Origin: Thiorhodovibrio sp.
Lineage (GTDB): Bacteria > Pseudomonadota > Gammaproteobacteria > Chromatiales > Chromatiaceae
Assembly: GCA_007128075.1 (NCBI GenBank)
Contig: SKYD01000201.1
Coordinates: 1 to 7,367, forward strand
Length of the DNA stretch: 7,367 bases
Reading direction: 5' to 3'
Shown here: in pieces, positions 1-5,744 of the stretch
Position numbering within the stretch: position 1 is the first letter of the stretch
How the letters are laid out: each line of letters begins with the position of its first letter
Made by a program: the position numbers and the translations under genes
The notes under the pieces: generated by a model
What the model saw: the letters and a program-made list of their open reading frames with translations, nothing else
Database searches by the model: none
What the model was told of the DNA's origin: nothing

Positions 1-75
1 AAGATAATTCTTGATCATCTCGTCTATTACCTCAAAAGAGGTCGTCAACAACCCTTAAAAAGGCTTCAAAGATAA
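1..75 (+). CDS. possible C-terminal end of an unidentified protein (cut by window edge)
   Basis: Frame 1 is open from the first base to a TAA at 73-75 and encodes 24 residues, ending YLKRGRQQPLKRLQR. The other two plus frames close within a few codons. The peptide is strongly basic near its end and would fit the tail of a DNA-binding or transposase-like protein, but I do not recognise the family. Two things support a real gene end: the stop lies 5 nt before a GC-rich hairpin with a T-run, and the frame points into it. An open frame of only 24 codons can easily occur by chance, so this is tentative. Confidence 0.35.
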   Translation, partial: KIILDHLVYYLKRGRQQPLKRLQR

Positions 76-80
76 ATCTG

Positions 81-102
81 ACCGCCTAAAGGCGGTGGTT
101 TT
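81..102 (+). terminator. GC hairpin with T tail, probable Rho-independent terminator
   Basis: ACCGCC (81-86) and GGCGGT (91-96) form a perfect 6-bp stem around a TAAA loop, followed by GGTTTT. The form and position, just after a stop at 75, fit an intrinsic terminator for whatever lies to the left. The T tail is short and interrupted by GG. The same shape is also seen at ends of IS200/IS605-type elements, so an element-end hairpin is an alternative reading. Confidence 0.5.
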
Positions 103-214
103 AACCTTACTTCGGAATAAAACGAGGACTGCGATCATTGGGCACGGTTGCTCTCAGATAGCGGGAATTGCTGGCAAAAAGCAATCATTTTAGGCAAGTT
201 TGGAGTAAATAATA

Positions 215-871
215 ATGGCAGGAAACCGGCGTTGCTCGCGGGACTTGACACGAATTGAATCAGCTAAATTGAGTGCCACGCTTGATCTACTCCGCCACGG
301 TGAGGTCGCAGGTGGAATGGCGTGCTTTCGTGGTCGCCAAGATGACCCCCTCACCGCGCAGGGCTGGCAGCAGATGACGCGCCGTTTAGAGCGATTTGCG
401 CCCACGACTGGCTGGACGCAGATCATCAGCTCGCCAGCGCGGCGTTGTGCTGAGTTTGCTGCTGAATTAAGCACCACGCAGTCCTGCCCACTGATGGTTG
501 AGCAGGCACTCAGTGAGCGTGATTTTGGAGCCTGGGAAGGGCAGGCGGTCGCTGCCATTGCGCCAGCGGATCTTGCCAATTTTTGGGCTGATCCGTTGGG
601 TTTTACGCCCGCTGAAGCCGAGCCAATGGCGATGTTTATACAGCGCGTGAACAGCGCATGGCAGCAAATTGTAGAGCAGCCGCCAGCGCATGGGTTGATG
701 ATCACCCACGGCGGGGTCATACGGGTTATCTTAGGTGCGGTGTTGGGGATTGCTGCCCAGCGGCTGACCTTGATTGAGGTGCCGCCTGCCTGTTTCACCC
801 GATTGCGCTTGCCGACCGCGCCGGGGATGTTGCCGACGCTGGTGCTGCATTGTCCGCTAGATGTTGAATAA
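215..871 (+). CDS. cobC: histidine phosphatase, probable alpha-ribazole phosphatase (CobC-like)
   Basis: A 218-residue member of the phosphoglycerate mutase-like histidine phosphatase superfamily, probably cytoplasmic. The catalytic signature LRHGE is at residues 26-30, with H28 as the phospho-acceptor. SSPARRC (72-78) supplies a phosphate-binding arginine. E101 in SERDFGAWEG is the likely acid/base region, and ITHGG (163-167) carries the second catalytic histidine, H165. The FWADPLGF-TPAEAEPM stretch resembles CobC, which removes the 5'-phosphate of alpha-ribazole phosphate late in cobalamin assembly. Substrate cannot be proven from sequence, and a generic phosphatase is possible. The ATG at 215 follows GGAG at 202-205 with 9-nt spacing, so I keep it. 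It gives about 20 residues before the usual family start, and a TTG at 269 would give the more typical N-terminus. The 3' end overlaps convergent menA by 15 nt. No other cob gene is in view. Confidence 0.8.
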   Translation: MAGNRRCSRDLTRIESAKLSATLDLLRHGEVAGGMACFRGRQDDPLTAQGWQQMTRRLERFAPTTGWTQIISSPARRCAEFAAELSTTQSCPLMVEQALSERDFGAWEGQAVAAIAPADLANFWADPLGFTPAEAEPMAMFIQRVNSAWQQIVEQPPAHGLMITHGGVIRVILGAVLGIAAQRLTLIEVPPACFTRLRLPTAPGMLPTLVLHCPLDVE

Positions 872-1723
872 TAAGTCCAACACCAGCAGCCCCGCCACCG
901 CACTTTGATAGAGCGCAGTGTGCGCAAGCAGTGGATTGAGGGCGCGTCCGTCAGCACCGCGCCATAATCGCCACAGCAACCATAACGCCAGTGGCAGTGC
1001 CAACCACACCAATCCGCCAGTCAGCACCAGCAGCGGCACCAACAGCAACAGTGTATACAGCCACCGCGCCCGCGCCCGCCCGAGAACATGGCACAGTGTG
1101 TTACGACCAGCGCGTTGGTCGCTGGCAAAATCACGATAATTATTAAGCAGCAACACCGCTGCTGCGGGCAGACCTAAGGCAAAGCCAACCAATAACGCCT
1201 GACCACTGACTGTCCCAGTTTGCAGATAGGCTGTGCCAGCGACCGCTGCCAGCCCAAAAAAAGCCACCACATAAAGCTCACCTAGTGGACCATAGGCGAT
1301 GGGCTTGGCACCTCCAGTGTAAGCGTAACCCGCAGTGATCGCCGCCGCACCCAGCGCCAGCAGCGGCCAGCCGCCACGACTGATGACCAATAACAGCCCG
1401 ATGGTGAATGCACTGGCAAATGCCAGATGGGCAGCGCGGCGCACTGTCTGTACACTAAACCAGCCGGCCGCTGCTGCACGCACTGGCCCTAAACGCTCGG
1501 CGGTGTCGGTGCCGCGTTCAAAATCGGCGGCATCATTGTGTAAATTGGTGCCAATCTGAATTGCCAGAGCCACCCACAGCGTACCCACCGCGGCAAACCA
1601 AGCCAGAGTGCCGGTTTGCACCCAGGCCAATGCCAATCCTGCAAACACTGGCGAGAGTGCCAGCGGCCAGGTGCGCGGGCGGGTGGCTTGGAGCCAGCGT
1701 GAAAAATTTTCAGCGTGGCGCAT
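857..1723 (-). CDS. menA: 1,4-dihydroxy-2-naphthoate polyprenyltransferase (MenA)
   Basis: An integral-membrane UbiA-superfamily prenyltransferase of 288 residues, the normal MenA length. MenA attaches a polyprenyl chain to 1,4-dihydroxy-2-naphthoate with loss of CO2, giving demethylmenaquinone. The N-terminal RPRTWPLALSP (residues 15-25) is MenA-like. The first aspartate-rich motif is N63-D64-xx-D67 with D73 after it (NDAADFERGTD). AERLGPVRA follows at 75-83, YTGGAKPIAYGPLGEL at 135-150, and the second motif is NNYRDFASD (194-202). Together these separate MenA from UbiA and heme O synthase. Several hydrophobic helices alternate with these loops. The ATG lies 6 nt after the cyclophilin stop and has no clear Shine-Dalgarno sequence, so translation is probably coupled to that upstream gene. 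The 3' end overlaps the convergent phosphatase gene. No other men gene is visible. Confidence 0.93.
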   Translation of the reverse strand: MRHAENFSRWLQATRPRTWPLALSPVFAGLALAWVQTGTLAWFAAVGTLWVALAIQIGTNLHNDAADFERGTDTAERLGPVRAAAAGWFSVQTVRRAAHLAFASAFTIGLLLVISRGGWPLLALGAAAITAGYAYTGGAKPIAYGPLGELYVVAFFGLAAVAGTAYLQTGTVSGQALLVGFALGLPAAAVLLLNNYRDFASDQRAGRNTLCHVLGRARARWLYTLLLLVPLLVLTGGLVWLALPLALWLLWRLWRGADGRALNPLLAHTALYQSAVAGLLVLDLLFNI

Positions 1724-1729
1724 TGCTGT

Positions 1730-2296
1730 TTATAGCATGCGACAATTTTCCAACACCACTGGCTGGCGGGTGCGCCCACTGCCCGAGCCTTCAGCCTCCA
1801 TTGCCTTGACCACATCCATTCCGTCGGCGACCTCACCAAAGATCACATGCTTGCCATCGAGCCACGGAGTGGGGGCAAGAGTAATAAAAAACTGTGAGCC
1901 ATTGGTGTTGGCGCCTGCGTTCGCCATCGACAGTTGACCGGCTTTGGTGTGTTTTAAGTCAAAACTTTCATCCTCAAACCGCTCACCATAGATCGAGCGT
2001 CCACCGCGTCCATCGCCTTGGGTGAAATCGCCGCCCTGCACCATAAACCCGGGGATAATGCGATGAAATGGACTGCCAGCATAGCTTAGGTCATCGCCCT
2101 GTTCACCGCTGCACAGCACGCGAAAATTCTCTGCCGTTTTAGGCACCTGATCGGCAAATAACTCGATCTCAATGGTGCCAGCGGACTCATCGCCGATGCG
2201 AATATCCAGCGCGACCCGTGGATTGGCATCAGCCGCAACCACGGCACCAGACATAACAAGCAATGTTGCAGTGAGCAAAGAACGCGAAAATAACAT
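1730..2296 (-). CDS. exported cyclophilin-type peptidyl-prolyl cis-trans isomerase
   Basis: A 188-residue cyclophilin that catalyses cis-trans isomerisation of X-Pro bonds and probably assists protein folding in the periplasm. A signal peptide is clear: MLFSRS, a hydrophobic core, then AVVAA with likely cleavage after residue 21 or 22. All hallmark residues of human cyclophilin A have counterparts: R79, F84 and Q87 in FHRIIPGFMVQGGDF, A125-N126 and Q135-F137 in MANAGANTNGSQFFIT, and W145 and H150 in WLDGKHVIFG. The tryptophan is typical of cyclosporin-sensitive eukaryotic cyclophilins and is usually absent from E. coli PpiA and PpiB. The segment GGRSIYGERFEDESF and the C-terminal pattern are also eukaryote-like. 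The start has a strong Shine-Dalgarno (GAGGAG, 7-nt spacing). It is the first gene of an apparent two-gene unit with menA. Confidence 0.95.
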   Translation of the reverse strand: MLFSRSLLTATLLVMSGAVVAADANPRVALDIRIGDESAGTIEIELFADQVPKTAENFRVLCSGEQGDDLSYAGSPFHRIIPGFMVQGGDFTQGDGRGGRSIYGERFEDESFDLKHTKAGQLSMANAGANTNGSQFFITLAPTPWLDGKHVIFGEVADGMDVVKAMEAEGSGSGRTRQPVVLENCRML

Positions 2297-2303
2297 AGTA
2301 GAA

Positions 2304-2309
2304 CTCCTC
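2304..2309 (-). promoter_or_regulatory. Shine-Dalgarno site of the cyclophilin gene
   Basis: Read on the minus strand this is GAGGAG, separated from the ATG at 2296 by 7 nt. It fixes the cyclophilin start. It also suggests that most ribosomes for the downstream menA frame, which lacks its own site, are loaded here. Confidence 0.8.
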
Positions 2310-2350
2310 AGTACAGTGAAAAAATGTCATATTTTAATAAGTTAGTGATT

Positions 2351-2366
2351 TTTTAATGAATTAAAA
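2351..2366. repeat. AT palindrome, possible operator
   Basis: TTTTAAT-GA-ATTAAAA is a perfect 7-bp inverted repeat with a 2-nt centre. A further TTTTAAT lies at 2332-2338. It sits about 55 nt upstream of the cyclophilin start, in the shared upstream region, which suits a dimeric regulator. In such AT-rich DNA a palindrome of this kind may be chance. Confidence 0.25.
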
Positions 2367-2415
2367 CCATGCTGTAATTAAAAACAAATTATATATCAAT
2401 CAATAATTTTGCATA

Positions 2416-2649
2416 GTGCTTGATTTCCTCACAAAACTTCAAAAAATTCTACCAAATGTATTTGAAAAAATCCACAAAGATTTTGCGCCTAAACCCTTGA
2501 CAAATGATTTATCCATCGGCATAAATAGCACAATCGCTTCCAAAAACCAAGGGGCAATTTCTTCCGCAACCACCAAGCTCACATCCACAGCTTTTAGCAG
2601 CCCACCCACACAAGGGCAAAACAAACATTCACGCAAAAGTAATTTTTAA
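2416..2649 (+). CDS. doubtful 77-residue hypothetical protein
   Basis: A GTG-initiated frame whose TAA shares one base with the RND ATG (TAATG). The product starts with a plausible amphipathic basic helix (FLTKLQKILPNVFEKIHKDF). It then turns into a polar stretch rich in Ser, Thr, Asn, Gln and Pro, ending SRKSNF. I see no signal peptide, membrane segment or known motif. There is no Shine-Dalgarno before the GTG. The codons are more AT-rich than those of the neighbours. The polar tail is the kind of sequence often produced by reading the wrong strand, and the opposite strand is also open over 2439-2636. In favour of a gene is the tight junction with the RND frame, which could allow translational coupling. 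I consider it more likely not a gene, or a decayed fragment. Confidence 0.22.
   Translation: MLDFLTKLQKILPNVFEKIHKDFAPKPLTNDLSIGINSTIASKNQGAISSATTKLTSTAFSSPPTQGQNKHSRKSNF
2497..2525 (+). promoter_or_regulatory. candidate sigma70-type promoter for the RND gene
   Basis: A perfect -35 box, TTGACA (2497-2502), is followed after 17 nt by CATAAA (2520-2525), which matches four of six -10 positions. Transcription would start near 2532 and give a leader of roughly 115 nt before the RND ATG. It lies inside the doubtful 77-codon frame, so if real it argues against that frame being part of the transcript as a full gene. Confidence 0.3.
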
Positions 2650-5600
2650 TGCACACGATTATCGACGCGGCCTTTTCCCGCAGCCGCACAGTCTTGTTGT
2701 TGCTTGGGTTTGTCTTGATTTCTGGCGCACTGGCCTATGTTAGCATCCCCAAAGAAGCCGAGCCTGATGTACCGATTCCCTTCGTCAACATTCATTTAGC
2801 ACACGATGGCATCTCGCCAGAGGATGCTGAACGCCTGCTGGTGCGCCCGATGGAGCGTGAGCTACAGGGCATCACTGGGCTTAAAGAGCTACAGGCACAA
2901 GCGGCTGAGGGCTATGCCTCGCTGACGCTGGAATTTTTTGCTGGATTTAACAATCAGCAGGCGCTTGCTGATGTGCGCCAAAAAGTTGATACCGCGAAAT
3001 CAAAATTGCCCGATGCCACCGAAGAGCCGGTGATTACCGAGATCAATGTCGCGCTGTTTCCAGTGTTGACGGTCGCGCTCTCAGGATCGGTGCCTGAACG
3101 CACCCTGGTGCGGCTGGCACGCGATCTCAAAGACCAGTTGGAAACCCTGCCCGGCGTGCTTGAGGCCGACATCGGCGGTGATCGCGAGCCACTGATGGAG
3201 CTGATCGTTGAGCCAGCGGTGATTGAGACCTATGAGGTGGATTTTTCTGAGCTGTTTCGGCTGGTTGGCAGCAACAATCGGTTGGTCGCGGCAGGGACGC
3301 TGGATACTGGAGCCGGGCGGCTGGCGATCAAGGTGCCGGGGCTGATTGAACAAAGTGCCGATCTCTATGACCTGCCAGTGAAGATCGCCGATCAGCAGGT
3401 GGTGACACTCGGCGAAGTTGCCGAAGTGCGCTATGGCTTTATGGATCCCGAAGGCTTTGCGCGAGTCAATGGCCAGCTCGCCGTGACCTTGGAGATCAAA
3501 AAGCGGGTCGGCGCGAATATTATCGACACCATTGAGGCGGTGCGTGAAACAGTATTAGCCGAACAGCAGCATTGGCCACAGGGCATTCAGGTCAATTTCA
3601 TGCAGGACAAATCACAAGAAGTGCGCACCATCTTGGCTGATTTGCAAAACAATGTGCTCTCAGCGGTGATTTTGGTGATGATTGTCATCTTAGCCGCACT
3701 TGGGCCGCGTTCAGCGATATTGGTCGGCGTGGCGATTCCGGGCGCATTTCTTGCTGGCATTTTAGCCCTCGACGCGCTCGGTTATACGCTCAATATCGTG
3801 GTGCTGTTCAGCCTGATTCTGGTGGTCGGGATGCTCGTCGATGGCGCGATTGTGGTGGTTGAGTTGGCCGACCGCGATCTACGCCACGGTCAGCCGCCAT
3901 CTGTTGCCTATGCAGGGGCTGCCAAGCGCATGGCCTGGCCAATCACCGCCTCAACGCTGACCACCTTGTCGGTGTTTGTGCCGCTGCTGTTTTGGCCGGG
4001 CATTGTTGGCGAGTTTATGAAATATCTCCCGATCACGGTGTTGCTCACCTTAATCGCCGCGCTGGCGATGGCGTTGGTATTCGTGCCGGTGCTCGGGGCG
4101 CAACTGAGCACGCGCTCAATGCCACCTGTCGCCAGCCCATCTATTGCCAGCGAGATCCCGCCCCCCGACTCCGCGCTGACCGCGCTCTATCTGCGGGTGT
4201 TAAGCCATGCTGTCCACCGCCCTGGCTGGGTGTTGGTGATTGCGATTGTCGCGCTGTTGGCTGCCTATTTCACCTATGGCGTGTTTGGGCGTGGCGTGGA
4301 ATTTTTCCCCGAGGTCGAGCCAGAAATGGCGTTGTTACAAATTCACGCCCGTGGTGATCTGTCGATTGATGAAAAAGATGCACTGGTGCGTGCTATCGAG
4401 AACGAGGTTGTCGGCCATCCTGAGCTGCAATCAGTGTATGCGCGTTCGTTTAATGCCGCACTCGGTCCTGATCAGGCCGAAGACCTGATTGGGCTGTTGC
4501 AGCTTGAGCTGATTGATTGGGACCAACGCCGCCGAGCGGATGCACTGCTGTCTGAACTGCGCCAACGCACGGCGGTGGTGCCTGGGGTGCGCATTGAACT
4601 ACGCAAGGCGCAAGACGGCCCTGCGGCTGGCAAACCGATTCAGATTGAGCTGAGTGCGCGAGATCCCGCCCGCATTGCCCCCGCAGTGGCGCAGGTGCGG
4701 GCGCTGATGGATCAGCTCGGCGGCTTTGTTGACATCGAGGACAATCGCCCACTGCCTGGGATCGAATGGCGGATTGAGGTTGATCGCGAGCGCGCCGCCC
4801 GTCACGGTGCTGATATCGCGCTCATTGGCCAGGCGGTGCAGTTGGTGACGACCGGGATTAAGGTCTCGGACTATCGTCCCGATGATGCCGATGATGAGGT
4901 TGATATTCGGGCGCGTTTCCCGCGTGAATCGCGCACCCTTGATCAACTGGATCGCTTGCGGGTGACCACCGCCGCTGGTCAGGCACCGATCAGCCAGTTT
5001 GTGCAGCTCATTCCCGCGCCCAAAACTGGCACCTTGACGCGGGTTGATGGACGGCGGGTGTTGCGGATTCAGGCCGATGTCGCCCCAGGACAGTTGGCAG
5101 ATGCGCAATTGCAACGGCTGCGCACCGCGCTGGCCGCTGCATCAGCCAAGCTTGATCCCGAGGTCAGTCTCACCTTTAAGGGTGAGGATGCTGATCAGCG
5201 CGAAGCGGCGGATTTTTTACTCGGTTCGTTTCTCACTGCCATCTTCACCATGGGGCTGATTTTGGTGACCCAATTTAACAGCCTGCGGCAGGCGTTGATT
5301 GTGCTCTCAGCAATTGTGTTTTCTACTGCTGGGGTGTTGCTTGGGCTGCTCATCGCCGGTCAGACCTTTGGGATTGTGATGGTGGGGCTGGGGATCATCG
5401 CCCTTGCTGGCATTGTGGTCAATAACAACATTGTGTTGATCGACAGCTTCAACCATCTGACCGCCTCGGGGTTGTCAGCGATTGAGGCGGCGATAGAAAC
5501 TGGCCGTCAGCGGCTGCGTCCTGTGTTGCTCACTGCGGTCACCACGGTGCTTGGGCTGTTGCCGATGGTGTTGGCAATGAACATTGATTTGCTCGCCCGC

Positions 5601-5744
5601 GACATCAGCTTTGGCGCGCCTTCTACCCAATGGTGGACACAGCTTGCCAGCGCGATAGCCGGCGGCCTGACCTTCGCCACTGGCCTCACTCTGCTATTAA
5701 CTCCCTGTCTTTTGGTGTTGGGACGCAAAAAAACCAACGAATAG
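2649..5744 (+). CDS. RND-family efflux permease (HAE1/AcrB-like)
   Basis: A complete 1031-residue inner-membrane proton-driven exporter with the duplicated RND architecture: TM1 (about 12-32), first periplasmic porter region (33-335), TM2-6 (about 336-482), a proline-rich cytoplasmic linker, TM7 (about 525-546), second periplasmic region (547-856) and TM8-12 (about 857-1024). The N-terminus, with IPKEAEPDVPIP at 33-44, is intact. TM4 reads GMLVDGAIVVVE: D398 matches AcrB Asp407 but Gly399 replaces Asp408. In TM10, VVNNNIVLID puts N925 where AcrB has Lys940. This pattern belongs to a divergent HAE1-like branch, so substrate is unknown. No Shine-Dalgarno precedes the ATG. No periplasmic adaptor or TolC-like gene adjoins it, although RND permeases normally follow their adaptor gene. 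The 3' end overlaps convergent batA by 48 nt. Confidence 0.93.
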   Translation: MHTIIDAAFSRSRTVLLLLGFVLISGALAYVSIPKEAEPDVPIPFVNIHLAHDGISPEDAERLLVRPMERELQGITGLKELQAQAAEGYASLTLEFFAGFNNQQALADVRQKVDTAKSKLPDATEEPVITEINVALFPVLTVALSGSVPERTLVRLARDLKDQLETLPGVLEADIGGDREPLMELIVEPAVIETYEVDFSELFRLVGSNNRLVAAGTLDTGAGRLAIKVPGLIEQSADLYDLPVKIADQQVVTLGEVAEVRYGFMDPEGFARVNGQLAVTLEIKKRVGANIIDTIEAVRETVLAEQQHWPQGIQVNFMQDKSQEVRTILADLQNNVLSAVILVMIVILAALGPRSAILVGVAIPGAFLAGILALDALGYTLNIVVLFSLILVVGMLVDGAIVVVELADRDLRHGQPPSVAYAGAAKRMAWPITASTLTTLSVFVPLLFWPGIVGEFMKYLPITVLLTLIAALAMALVFVPVLGAQLSTRSMPPVASPSIASEIPPPDSALTALYLRVLSHAVHRPGWVLVIAIVALLAAYFTYGVFGRGVEFFPEVEPEMALLQIHARGDLSIDEKDALVRAIENEVVGHPELQSVYARSFNAALGPDQAEDLIGLLQLELIDWDQRRRADALLSELRQRTAVVPGVRIELRKAQDGPAAGKPIQIELSARDPARIAPAVAQVRALMDQLGGFVDIEDNRPLPGIEWRIEVDRERAARHGADIALIGQAVQLVTTGIKVSDYRPDDADDEVDIRARFPRESRTLDQLDRLRVTTAAGQAPISQFVQLIPAPKTGTLTRVDGRRVLRIQADVAPGQLADAQLQRLRTALAAASAKLDPEVSLTFKGEDADQREAADFLLGSFLTAIFTMGLILVTQFNSLRQALIVLSAIVFSTAGVLLGLLIAGQTFGIVMVGLGIIALAGIVVNNNIVLIDSFNHLTASGLSAIEAAIETGRQRLRPVLLTAVTTVLGLLPMVLAMNIDLLARDISFGAPSTQWWTQLASAIAGGLTFATGLTLLLTPCLLVLGRKKTNE

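Larger units (their letters stand above)
2297..2648. other. AT-rich divergent intergenic region, origin uncertain
   Basis: About 350 nt separate the divergent cyclophilin and RND genes. By eye it is far richer in A and T than either neighbour, above all between 2311 and 2415. It should carry the promoters of both genes. On the minus strand there is a TATAAT (plus 2388-2393) without a recognisable -35 box, and a weaker TTCATT / TAAAAT pair closer to the gene. Positions 2416-2648 hold a 77-codon plus frame and an opposing 65-codon frame with a TTG start. Neither resembles a family I recognise. The change in base composition stops within a few bases of the RND start codon. The region may be a remnant of an inserted or decayed element. 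Confidence 0.5.

Noticed and set aside
167..185. Small inverted repeat ATTGCT / AGCAAT followed by a few T's, just before the phosphatase gene
   Set aside because: The 6-bp stem has a 7-nt loop and little GC, too weak for a terminator or attenuator, and there is no leader peptide or riboswitch-like conserved core nearby.
838..887. Inverted repeat GCTGGTG / CACCAGC around the cobC-menA overlap, considered as a bidirectional terminator
   Set aside because: The loop is long (36 nt), there is no T-run on either strand, and the arms are within coding sequence rich in CAG/CTG words where such matches are common.
190..957. A long minus-strand open frame of about 255 codons opposite the phosphatase gene
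   Set aside because: The translation is rich in Ser, Arg, Cys and Trp without any motif, and it covers a well-supported plus-strand gene. It is a shadow frame of GC-rich coding DNA.
2439..2636. Minus-strand 65-codon frame in the AT-rich gap, with a short LGAKSL-FS stretch loosely like the C-terminus of IS1-type transposases
   Set aside because: It begins with TTG without a ribosome site, the resemblance covers under ten residues, and no DDE-type motif is present. It is not enough to call a transposase remnant.
4599..5114. Minus-strand frame of 171 codons inside the RND gene
   Set aside because: It lies opposite conserved RND periplasmic-domain sequence and shows no family features.
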